Shown: positions 46,279 through 52,161 of the stretch, piece by piece
How positions within the stretch are numbered: position 1 is the first letter of the stretch
Layout of the letters: every line of letters begins with the position of its first letter
Origin: Halobacillus sp. A1
GTDB taxonomy: Bacteria > Bacillota > Bacilli > Bacillales > Halobacillaceae
Direction: 5' to 3'
NCBI RefSeq assembly: GCF_024189295.1
Contig: NZ_JAIZEN010000021.1
Coordinates: 1 to 52,161 of the forward strand
Length of the DNA stretch: 52,161 bases
Made by a program: the position numbers and the translations under genes
Notes under the pieces: generated by a model
The model's database searches: none
Told to the model about the DNA's origin: nothing
Seen by the model: only the letters and a program-made list of their open reading frames with translations

Positions 46279-46680
46279 ATGGCCAGAAAATGGATTACTC
46301 CTGTCATTTACACTCTAATCGCACTTGCTGTTTTTTATGTGGCTGTTCAATTGCTGACGGACACAACCAGTTTCCTATCATCAATTATCATGATGATCGG
46401 ATTTGCCGTCCTACTATATGGTGCCATCTATTTCTTTTTTCTCCGTCACCGCATGGGCTCTGGAGGAAATAAAAATGAGATGAAAAAATATAAACAAGCG
46501 GTCAAACAATCCAAACAAAAATACAAAGCTCCTAGTCCTGTCAAAGCATCTAAAGTAAAAACAAACCCTTCATTTAAAACAGCGTCCATACAAAAGAAAA
46601 AAAGCAGAAGAAAAAACACACCTAATCTCAGGGTTATAGAAGGTAGTAAAAATACTAAAAAAGATCGAGCCTCCTTTTAA
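46279..46680 (+). CDS. yqhP: SA1362/YqhP family small membrane protein
   Basis: A 133-residue protein with two membrane helices (about 6-27 and 32-53) and a long, strongly basic, presumably cytoplasmic tail (from KNEMKKYKQ to the end, rich in Lys, Ser and Arg). The pattern and position fit the SA1362/YqhP family of unknown function. A GGGGGAT site lies about nine bases before the ATG. The basic tail suggests contact with nucleic acid or acidic lipid, but nothing in the sequence proves it. Its 3' end runs into a bidirectional terminator. Confidence 0.75.
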   Translation: MARKWITPVIYTLIALAVFYVAVQLLTDTTSFLSSIIMMIGFAVLLYGAIYFFFLRHRMGSGGNKNEMKKYKQAVKQSKQKYKAPSPVKASKVKTNPSFKTASIQKKKSRRKNTPNLRVIEGSKNTKKDRASF

Positions 46681-46705
46681 TTATCGCGGGCTCGATCTTT
46701 TTATT
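46658..46705 (+). terminator. Bidirectional terminator between yqhP and yqhO
   Basis: AAAAAGATCGAGCC (46658-46671) pairs with GGCTCGATCTTTTT (46689-46702) around an 17-base loop, with T runs on both strands. It overlaps the yqhP stop and lies at the end of yqhO. Confidence 0.8.
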
Positions 46706-47594
46706 TTGACCATCTTTTCAAAAATTTCTCCGCTTGTTCACGGCCTAAATCAATCAACATCTCTTTTTGCTTCGTACTCAAGTGGAAATCTGTCGTTTCT
46801 ACTCCTTTTACGGGTATAAAAATAATATCACGGCTTTTAGAAGCTGATATATACCTGGCATCATGAGCCTGCTTCATCGTATTAAATAAGGCTTGAAACA
46901 TCTCTATGGCGTTTTTGATTCTCTTTTCAGGTAAGTGGTCAGGAGGATCGCTAAGCTGCATACCAATGATTGGCCGCTTCCTCCTTCCATGCTCATTCTC
47001 AAACAGCCAAATAGGGAAATTACTTAGAACCCCTCCATCGACTAATATAGACTTCCCTTTCTTGCCATACAGCTTTACCGGCATGAAAAAATAGGGCAGG
47101 GTTGCACTTATTCTTGCTGCTTTTGCCACAGAAAATGTATTCGGATCTATGCCATAGACCTCTTTTAAATCATCTGGTAATACGACCATCCTCCCTAATG
47201 TCAAGTCTGAGCACACAATCTTAAGCTTTCCCTCCGGCAAGTGGGCGAAAGTCTTTATGCCTTTTTTTTGAAGCCATTTCTCCAATACATCTTCTAACCT
47301 ATTCCCTCTGTAAAGACCCATCCGAAAATATAAATATATCCATTTGGAAAACGGGAAAATTTGATCCACAAATGGTTGATCAATCAAATTTTCCAAAGTG
47401 AGCTCTTCAAGTATTACGCTTAAATCTCCAGAGTTATACCCCGCTGCTTTCAAGCAAGCAACAATTGCACCAGCCGAGGTTCCTGCCACTCGCTGAATAG
47501 AATAGTCATTCTTTTCAAGCACTTCTAAAGCACCAATAAAAGCTAAAGATTTAACACCCCCGCCAGAGAAAACGCCGTCTATGTTCACGCACAT
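46701..47594 (-). CDS. yqhO: Patatin-like phospholipase (YqhO)
   Basis: A 297-residue patatin-fold acyl hydrolase. The glycine-rich oxyanion loop GGGVKSLAFIGAL, the nucleophile motif GTSAGA and the catalytic DGGV (Ser-Asp dyad) are all present. Substrate is unknown; membrane lipids are likely by family, and there is no signal peptide. GGGGGG abuts the ATG at 47594; the GTG two codons later (47588) has better spacing and may be the true start. It is divergent from nothing upstream: mntR lies behind its promoter region in the same direction. Confidence 0.88.
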   Translation of the reverse strand: MCVNIDGVFSGGGVKSLAFIGALEVLEKNDYSIQRVAGTSAGAIVACLKAAGYNSGDLSVILEELTLENLIDQPFVDQIFPFSKWIYLYFRMGLYRGNRLEDVLEKWLQKKGIKTFAHLPEGKLKIVCSDLTLGRMVVLPDDLKEVYGIDPNTFSVAKAARISATLPYFFMPVKLYGKKGKSILVDGGVLSNFPIWLFENEHGRRKRPIIGMQLSDPPDHLPEKRIKNAIEMFQALFNTMKQAHDARYISASKSRDIIFIPVKGVETTDFHLSTKQKEMLIDLGREQAEKFLKRWSK

Positions 47595-47646
47595 CCCCCC
47601 ATATGTTATTTATAAGTGTGGAGAGTGCTATATAGAACGAAAGCCA

Positions 47647-47673
47647 TAAAAAAAAGACGTAATTCTACGTCTT
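47647..47673 (-). terminator. Terminator of mntR
   Basis: A perfect 8-bp stem AAGACGTA/TACGTCTT (47654-47661 with 47666-47673) followed by a run of T on the minus strand. The stem abuts the mntR stop. Confidence 0.75.
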
Positions 47674-47674
47674 C

Positions 47675-48112
47675 TTAGTCCGTCTCATTATTTTGTTCTT
47701 CATTTTTTTGCTGCACGCTTCTTAAGTCATCAACTCGGCTGGACTCTTCTTCAAAATATTGCACCAGGTCGCCTATACGATCTATGGAATCCCAGCTTAA
47801 ATGATGCTCGATTCCTTCTACATCTTCATAGATTATATCCGGATCGACGCCTATGATCGCAAGAAATTGTTCTAGTAACTCATGGCGGTAGACAAGCCGC
47901 TTACCTACTTTCTTTCCTTTAGGAGTTAATATAAGTCCCCTGTACTTCTCATAATTCAAGTATTGATCCCGGTCTAATTTTTGGACCATTTTTGTTACGG
48001 AAGAGGGGTGAACTTGCAGATTCTCCGCAATGTCTGAAACCCGTGCATACCCTTTATCCTCAATTAATATGTAAATTTGTTCAATATAATCTTCCATACT
48101 TGGCGTTGGCAT
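47675..48112 (-). CDS. mntR: Manganese transport regulator MntR
   Basis: A 145-residue DtxR-family repressor of manganese uptake genes. The N-terminal winged helix contains [20 protein letters not shown]. Metal ligands match B. subtilis MntR exactly in number: Asp8, Glu11, His77, Glu99, Glu102 and His103, so two Mn2+ sites are expected. I start at the ATG at 48112, with GGGGGT upstream, which gives the known N-terminus [12 protein letters not shown]. The frame stays open 14 codons further with no ribosome site. Its target genes are not in this window. Confidence 0.96.
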   Translation of the reverse strand: MPTPSMEDYIEQIYILIEDKGYARVSDIAENLQVHPSSVTKMVQKLDRDQYLNYEKYRGLILTPKGKKVGKRLVYRHELLEQFLAIIGVDPDIIYEDVEGIEHHLSWDSIDRIGDLVQYFEEESSRVDDLRSVQQKNEEQNNETD

Positions 48113-48154
48113 GTTAAACCCCCAATAATGCTTATGTTCTGTAGGCCTATTCAA

Positions 48155-48390
48155 GAAAATGATACACTAGTTCAACTTCAATGACAAGGAAGGGTGTGGC
48201 AATCCCCTAACTTTGAAGACGCAAATTAAAGATATATTGGCGTTTCCTATACTAAAGATAGTTTGAGCCCCATCCTAGAAAACACCTTTTACTCATCACG
48301 ATGGTGGAACTGTGCAGTGTCTGAACTTTGAGTTTTAACAATCCATCCATTCACACGAACAGCAAATCACAGGTTTCCATAACCTTATAC
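48155..48390. other. Gene-free region between mntR and nrdJ
   Basis: No gene, tRNA or clear repeat was recognised in this stretch. The mntR promoter should lie at its left end. With the hairpin at 48391-48451 it forms a 400-base gap where B. subtilis has lipM, and may be a scar of rearrangement. Confidence 0.4.
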
Positions 48391-48451
48391 AAAAAACCGC
48401 TCCACTCGTTTTAATATAAGCGACTAAACTTAACAAAAACAAGATAGAGCG
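48391..48451 (-). terminator. Terminator-like hairpin downstream of nrdJ
   Basis: On the minus strand CGCTCTATCTTGTT (48451-48438) pairs imperfectly with AAAACGAGTGGAGCG (48412-48398), followed by GTTTTTT. The loop shares 16 identical bases (48424-48439) with the hairpin at 325-385, and similarity continues to about 48480. Confidence 0.5.
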
Positions 48452-48512
48452 ATTTTTTATGAGTAACTTTTCACCTGATTATATCTCACGGACAGCTCAT
48501 TTTAGTCGTGTT

Positions 48513-51089
48513 TTATAATCCACACTTCAACTGAGCATTACAGTTTGTACATGTGTTGCATCCACCAATGTCTTCTACTGTTCCCTTACGACATACAGGG
48601 CATGTATCTCCTACCTCAGAACCGATGGTAACGTTTGTCTTTTCCAACTCATGGACAGTATCCATAAGGACCACTCTCGGCTTCTTCTCTTCATCAAAAT
48701 CGAACTCGGTTTGTTCTCCTTCAAAACCGTTTTCTTCTGCTTTGAGCGTAAGCACCTGGCTGTCACGGCTGCCGTCTACATACACCGTGCCGCCTTTTGC
48801 TCCACCGTGGTAAAGTCGCTGATAAACCTTCTCTACTTGCTCTACAGAATAGCCTTTCGGGGCATTCACCGTCTTCGAAATTGAACTGTCCACCCAGCGC
48901 TGGATCACACATTGGGTATCCGCATGCGCTTCAGGAGACATCGTCATCGCAGTGATGAACCATTCAGGCAGTTCGTCTGGATCCTGCTCAGGATTCCTGT
49001 CTAAATATTCTTTAACAATATCCGCTTTTACTTCGATAAATTTACCTAAACGGCCGCTTCTATAATACGAGAAGGAAAAATAAGGCTCGAGCCCGGTACT
49101 TACTCCGACCATAGTTCCTGTGCTTCCCGTTGGAGCTACAGTTAATAAGTGAGAGTTACGAATGCCGTATTTCAGAACACCTTCTTTTATATCATCAGGC
49201 ATGTCCTGCATATAGCCCGTGTTAACGAAATTCTGACGTAATTGTTTCGTTTCTTCATCTGTTTGCCCGATTAGGAAAGGAAAGCTTCCTTTTTCTTCAG
49301 CTAAGGCGATCGACTCGCGGTAAGCTGTCGTAGCAATGACTTCGAAAATTTCATCAACAAGTTGATTTCCTTCTTGGGAACCGTATTCTGTCTCACAGTA
49401 AATCAACAGGTCGTGCAGACCCATTACTCCTAAACCAACACGACGCTCACCAAGCGCTTGCTTTTTATTTTCTTCAAGGAAATACGGTGTAGCATCAATA
49501 ACATTGTCTTGCATGCGAACCCCAGTGGCGACTGTTTTTCTCAATTGATCAAAATCAACTTCTTTATTATCTTTATCTGCTACAGAAGCTAGATTTACAG
49601 CCGCTAAATTACAAACGGAGAATGGAGCTAAAGGCTGTTCCCCACAAGGGTTGGTAGCTACGACCTTTTGTCCGTATGCACTAGCGTTAGTTTTTTCATT
49701 CGCATTATCGATGTAGAAAATACCCGGCTCTGCTGAATACGTCGCACAGATGTTAATGAGATTCCAGAGTTCCTTCGCTTTTACTGTCCGGTATGTTCGA
49801 ACAGCCAAACCTTTCTCTTCCCATTCACGAACATCTCCGCTCGCCTGCCATTCGGCATTGTAAATTTCCATATCTTCTTTTGAATAGCTTTCTACATCTG
49901 GGAATCGGAGACGATAATCTTCATCGTTTTCAACAGCTTCCATAAAATCCTTTGTTATACAAACGGAAATGTTAGCCCCTGTCAAAAACTCGGAATTGTT
50001 GACTGTGTATGTGCCGCCTGTATAAAGCTTCTCTTCCGCTTCCCGAATGCTGCTCTCTGTAAAACCGCCCTGACCCGGCATGTTCTTGTAGTTGACAACA
50101 CTCTGATAAAGATCTCTTTCCGTTTCTGTTAACGGAGAAAATTTCAGTTTATCTTTTGCAAGTTTCTTGATTTCCTCATCTTCTGTATTTTCAATCAGAT
50201 AACGCAGGATACGAGGATTCTGCATTTTTGAGATGATAAATTCTACAATATCCGGATGCCAATCAGCCAGCATGATCATTTGTGCTCCACGTCTCGAACC
50301 GCCTTGCTCTACTAAGTGAGTCAGTTTAGCAATGTCATCAAGCCATGATACAGACCCTGAAGATTTACCGTTCACCCCGCGAGCAAGTGTGTTCCGCGGT
50401 CTCAGCGTTGAACCATTCGTCCCTACGCCTCCACCTCTGGACATAATCTCCATAACTTGTTTACGGTGATCCGATATTCCTTCACGCGAATCCTGGATGT
50501 AAGGCATAACGTAACAATTAAAGTACGTGACATCTGTATTGGAACCAGCCCCATACAATACCCTGCCTGCCGGGATAAAGTTCAGGTTAGAAAGCTCTTC
50601 ATAAAATCTCTCGAAACTTTCATGTCTTTTTTGCTCATCCGCTTCTACTGCCGATAACCCGGCAGCATTTCTTAACGCGATCTGTTCATAATAAACTTCT
50701 AAAGGCTTATCTATCGTGTCAAGGCTTTTAGTGATCAAACCTGTCTGCTGCTCTTCTTCGCTGTCCAATACGTTAACAAATTCCGGCTCAACTTTGACCA
50801 CAGCTTTGTGTGCATTCCAGTCGATGGATTGGATAAACCCGAATCCACGTGCCGGAAACTTAGGATCATCTTTGACCGTAAGTACGACAAAGTCCCCTTC
50901 TGCTAAGGTCAACTTTTCCGTGTCTTTAAACGCGTAACGATCTAACATTACCAGTCTTGATACACCGCTATGGGTCAAATGCATATTCTCAGTCACTTCA
51001 TGCACTTGCTCAAATTGGCGTATGTCCGCATTCAAGCGCTCCACGTTAATTTTTGAATTTGCATCTTTCGTTGTGGGCGTTATTTGCAT
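48513..51089 (-). CDS. nrdJ: Vitamin B12-dependent ribonucleotide reductase (class II)
   Basis: An 858-residue adenosylcobalamin-dependent reductase that makes deoxyribonucleotides with or without oxygen. The catalytic barrel shows YFNCYVMPYIQDSREG, RGGGVGTNGSTLRPRN, the NPCGEQPLAPFSVCNLA active-site region and LLTVAPTGSTGTMVG. The C-terminal zinc ribbon has CPVC, CNTC and a final CNAQLKC. The N-terminal part (1-110) is the extension seen in Bacillus NrdJ proteins. A GGGAGAGG site precedes the ATG. Two NrdR-like boxes lie upstream, suggesting control with the class I reductase. It stands between yqhL and mntR, where B. subtilis has lipM, so it looks like an insertion at this place. Confidence 0.95.
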   Translation of the reverse strand: MQITPTTKDANSKINVERLNADIRQFEQVHEVTENMHLTHSGVSRLVMLDRYAFKDTEKLTLAEGDFVVLTVKDDPKFPARGFGFIQSIDWNAHKAVVKVEPEFVNVLDSEEEQQTGLITKSLDTIDKPLEVYYEQIALRNAAGLSAVEADEQKRHESFERFYEELSNLNFIPAGRVLYGAGSNTDVTYFNCYVMPYIQDSREGISDHRKQVMEIMSRGGGVGTNGSTLRPRNTLARGVNGKSSGSVSWLDDIAKLTHLVEQGGSRRGAQMIMLADWHPDIVEFIISKMQNPRILRYLIENTEDEEIKKLAKDKLKFSPLTETERDLYQSVVNYKNMPGQGGFTESSIREAEEKLYTGGTYTVNNSEFLTGANISVCITKDFMEAVENDEDYRLRFPDVESYSKEDMEIYNAEWQASGDVREWEEKGLAVRTYRTVKAKELWNLINICATYSAEPGIFYIDNANEKTNASAYGQKVVATNPCGEQPLAPFSVCNLAAVNLASVADKDNKEVDFDQLRKTVATGVRMQDNVIDATPYFLEENKKQALGERRVGLGVMGLHDLLIYCETEYGSQEGNQLVDEIFEVIATTAYRESIALAEEKGSFPFLIGQTDEETKQLRQNFVNTGYMQDMPDDIKEGVLKYGIRNSHLLTVAPTGSTGTMVGVSTGLEPYFSFSYYRSGRLGKFIEVKADIVKEYLDRNPEQDPDELPEWFITAMTMSPEAHADTQCVIQRWVDSSISKTVNAPKGYSVEQVEKVYQRLYHGGAKGGTVYVDGSRDSQVLTLKAEENGFEGEQTEFDFDEEKKPRVVLMDTVHELEKTNVTIGSEVGDTCPVCRKGTVEDIGGCNTCTNCNAQLKCGL

Positions 51090-51183
51090 GCAAACCTCTC
51101 CCTTCCATCATGCTTGTTAGGGCATGTCTTAAAACTTTATAAAGAATTAATATATTAGTAACATACCACATCTACGAAAAAAT

Positions 51184-51230
51184 AATCAATATATTGTGCT
51201 CGTAAATTACAAAGTGCCTATATATTGTGT
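51184..51230 (-). promoter_or_regulatory. Two NrdR-like boxes upstream of nrdJ
   Basis: AATCAATATATTGTGC (51184-51199) and TGCCTATATATTGTGT (51215-51230) both resemble the NrdR box (consensus about ACACWATATATWGTGT). Their centres are 31 bases apart, three helical turns, the spacing expected of paired NrdR sites. A possible -35 TTGATT on the minus strand overlaps the nearer box, with TATGTT 18 bases on. Confidence 0.7.
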
Positions 51231-51445
51231 TTTTGAACAACTATGTAGAACTTTGTCAATTTACAAATCGTTCAAATATGAAAGTGAATGGAAGATAATC
51301 AAAGAATATAGAATTAAATAAACGATTAGACACTTTTTTTATAAGTTGCAAAATCCGCCAAAAGCAATATGACGTAAGATTGCTTCTTCCAATCCAAAAA
51401 GCCATTATAAATTCTTTCTACTCAAAAGTCCAAGATAAAAAAACT

Positions 51446-51474
51446 TTGAAATAGGATGGATTCCCTCATATAAT
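51446..51474 (+). promoter_or_regulatory. Sigma-A promoter of yqhL
   Basis: TTGAAA (51446-51451) and TATAAT (51469-51474) are 17 bases apart, 29 bases before the yqhL ATG. A perfect -10 and good -35. Confidence 0.75.
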
Positions 51475-51503
51475 AGATAGGGGAAGAGGGGGTAGAAAGA
51501 AAT

Positions 51504-51884
51504 ATGGAACTTTGGATTTTAATCGGTGCAATAGTATTTTTGATTGCTTTCGGAGTTTATCGATTTTTGAAAGCTAGAAAGATATTGACTACATTATCAG
51601 AGGATGAATTTCGACAAGGATATAGAAAAGCCCAGCTAATTGATGTACGCGAACCAAAAGAATTTGATGGCGGCCACATTTTAGGAGCTCGTAATATCCC
51701 GCTTTCTCAGATGAGAAACCGTCTCATAGAAATTCGCAAAGACAAGCCTGTTTACCTTTACTGTCAAAGCGGAGCACGCTCCACAAGGGCGGCCTTGATG
51801 CTGAATAAGAAAGGGTACTCTAATCTTAACCAGCTGCAGGGCGGCTTCAAAAAATGGAACGGAAAAATTAAAACGAAAAAATAA
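51504..51884 (+). CDS. yqhL: Membrane-anchored rhodanese-like sulfurtransferase (YqhL)
   Basis: A 126-residue protein with an N-terminal membrane helix (about 3-22) and a single rhodanese domain facing the cytoplasm. The catalytic loop YCQSGARS gives Cys87, and DVREPKEFDGGHILGARNIP is the usual CH2-type segment before it. It may carry persulfide sulfur; the acceptor is unknown. It has its own sigma-A promoter and a strong terminator. In B. subtilis YqhL sits next to lipM and the glycine-cleavage genes; here those places are taken by nrdJ and an IS element. Confidence 0.92.
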   Translation: MELWILIGAIVFLIAFGVYRFLKARKILTTLSEDEFRQGYRKAQLIDVREPKEFDGGHILGARNIPLSQMRNRLIEIRKDKPVYLYCQSGARSTRAALMLNKKGYSNLNQLQGGFKKWNGKIKTKK

Positions 51885-51941
51885 CAGAAGCTGAACCTGT
51901 AAATAACTAAATTCCTTATAAAAAAGTTAACAGCTAATGAA

Positions 51942-51982
51942 ATCGAGTATACAACCTTTTAGTGTATACTCGATATTTTTTT
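51942..51982 (+). terminator. Terminator of yqhL
   Basis: A perfect 12-bp stem ATCGAGTATACA (51942-51953) with TGTATACTCGAT (51963-51974) and a T run to 51982, about 60 bases after the yqhL stop. Confidence 0.85.
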
Positions 51983-52000
51983 GTTCTTAGGAATTTCAGT

Positions 52001-52022
52001 CTTGATATTCATGTAAGCTCCC
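52001..52022. repeat. Short repeat shared with the bkd gap
   Basis: CTTGATATTCATGTAAGCTCCC differs from 9518-9539 at only two of 22 positions. Here it lies just outside the IS3-family element and inside an inverted pair CAGTCTT (51999-52005) with AAGACTG (52031-52037). Confidence 0.4.
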
Positions 52023-52040
52023 TATAGTGGAAGACTGGAT

Positions 52041-52161
52041 TGTCAACACAAAACTAGACAATTTCATTAAGGTGTTTCTTCTTGAATTCTATAGGACTAA
52101 GGTAGTTGAGAGTGCCATGAATTCGAATATAATTGTACCAGTGGACATAATCAAATAAAGC
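52041..52161 (-). mobile_element. IS3-family insertion sequence, 3' end (truncated by window edge)
   Basis: The last bases encode the C-terminus of an OrfB-type transposase, followed by a terminal-repeat-like sequence that includes GACAATTTCATTAAGG read inward, similar to the element end at the left edge. TGTCAACAC at 52041 may be the tip. The orientation is the same as at the left edge. Confidence 0.65.
52054..52161 (-). CDS. IS3-family transposase OrfB, C-terminal fragment
   Basis: The final 35 residues of an integrase-core (DDE) transposase. They read DYVHWYNYIRIHGTLNYLSP and then IEFKKKHLNEIV before a TAG stop. The YVHWYN..R.HG.LNYLSPIEF pattern is the classic ending of IS3/IS150 transposases. 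The rest, including the catalytic residues, lies beyond the window, so intactness cannot be judged. Confidence 0.85.
   Translation of the reverse strand, partial: ALFDYVHWYNYIRIHGTLNYLSPIEFKKKHLNEIV

Larger units (their letters stand above)
51090..51503. other. AT-rich divergent promoter region between nrdJ and yqhL
   Basis: About 410 bases with no gene. It holds the nrdJ upstream region with two NrdR-like boxes and the yqhL promoter. No cobalamin riboswitch features were recognised. The middle (51240-51440) shows nothing identifiable. Confidence 0.5.

Noticed and set aside
46279-46680. Highly basic tail of yqhP as a sign of a frameshift or spurious gene
   Set aside because: The frame is continuous, has a good ribosome site and two membrane helices, and ends at a proper terminator; lysine-rich tails are usual in this family.
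51090-51503. Possible cobalamin riboswitch ahead of the B12-dependent nrdJ
   Set aside because: No B12-box-like sequence or GC-rich aptamer is visible; the region is AT-rich, and NrdR-like boxes explain regulation better.
1-52161. CRISPR arrays, tRNA or rRNA genes, prophage genes
   Set aside because: No regularly spaced repeats, no tRNA-like cloverleaf regions or rRNA sequence, and no phage proteins were recognised; the window is mostly conserved core genes.

Overview
The window is chromosomal DNA from a spore-forming member of the Bacillaceae. Spo0A, SpoIVB, RecN, AhrC, SpoIIIAA-AH, EF-P and MntR appear in almost the order known from the Bacillus subtilis yqh-yqj region. The base composition, acidic proteins and an OLE RNA/OapA locus suggest one of the salt- or alkali-tolerant genera related to Halobacillus; no species can be named from sequence alone.

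Layout. The left edge (1-111) is the 5' end of an IS3-family element, followed by a GC-rich interspersed repeat (121-238) and a terminator-like hairpin. Then, on the minus strand, comes a methylmalonyl-CoA cluster: mutase large subunit, a B12-binding/epimerase fusion, acyl-CoA carboxyltransferase and a PepT-like peptidase. A tiny Prli42-like membrane protein, an L,D-transpeptidase, YqjA and the bacilliredoxin BrxB follow. From 8.2 to 18.5 kb lies the branched-chain keto-acid operon (bkdR-ptb-bcd-buk-lpdV-bkdAA-bkdAB-bkdB). A degenerate repeat separates bkdAB from bkdB, and BkdR carries GAFPGA in place of the canonical sigma-54 contact loop GAFTGA.

Between 18.6 and 21.5 kb are plus-strand genes: yqzF, a cNMP/CBS/DUF294 signalling protein and a DnaQ-type exonuclease. 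Then come an aspartate kinase, spo0A (with a sigma-H-like promoter and three Spo0A boxes), spoIVB, recN, ahrC, tlyA/yqxC, dxs, oapA, a roughly 612-nt OLE RNA, ispA, xseB, xseA, folD, nusB, yqhY, accC, accB, the eight-gene spoIIIA operon behind a sigma-E-like promoter, efp, pepQ, aroQ, yqhR, yqhP, yqhO and mntR. A B12-dependent ribonucleotide reductase (nrdJ) with two NrdR-like boxes sits between mntR and the rhodanese yqhL. The right edge is the 3' end of an IS3-family transposase in the same orientation as the left one.

How it fits together. The bkd pathway degrades valine, isoleucine and leucine and supplies branched acyl-CoA primers. The propionyl-CoA from isoleucine and valine can be carboxylated, epimerised and rearranged to succinyl-CoA by the 1.6-5.7 kb cluster. 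Both the mutase and NrdJ need adenosylcobalamin. dxs and ispA make isoprenoids and flank the OLE RNA and its membrane partner. The most remarkable element is the OLE locus: a complete large structured non-coding RNA bounded by a perfect 12-bp terminal helix, with its own sigma-A-like promoter. It is a described RNA class, rare outside extremophilic Firmicutes. I found no convincing wholly undescribed system.
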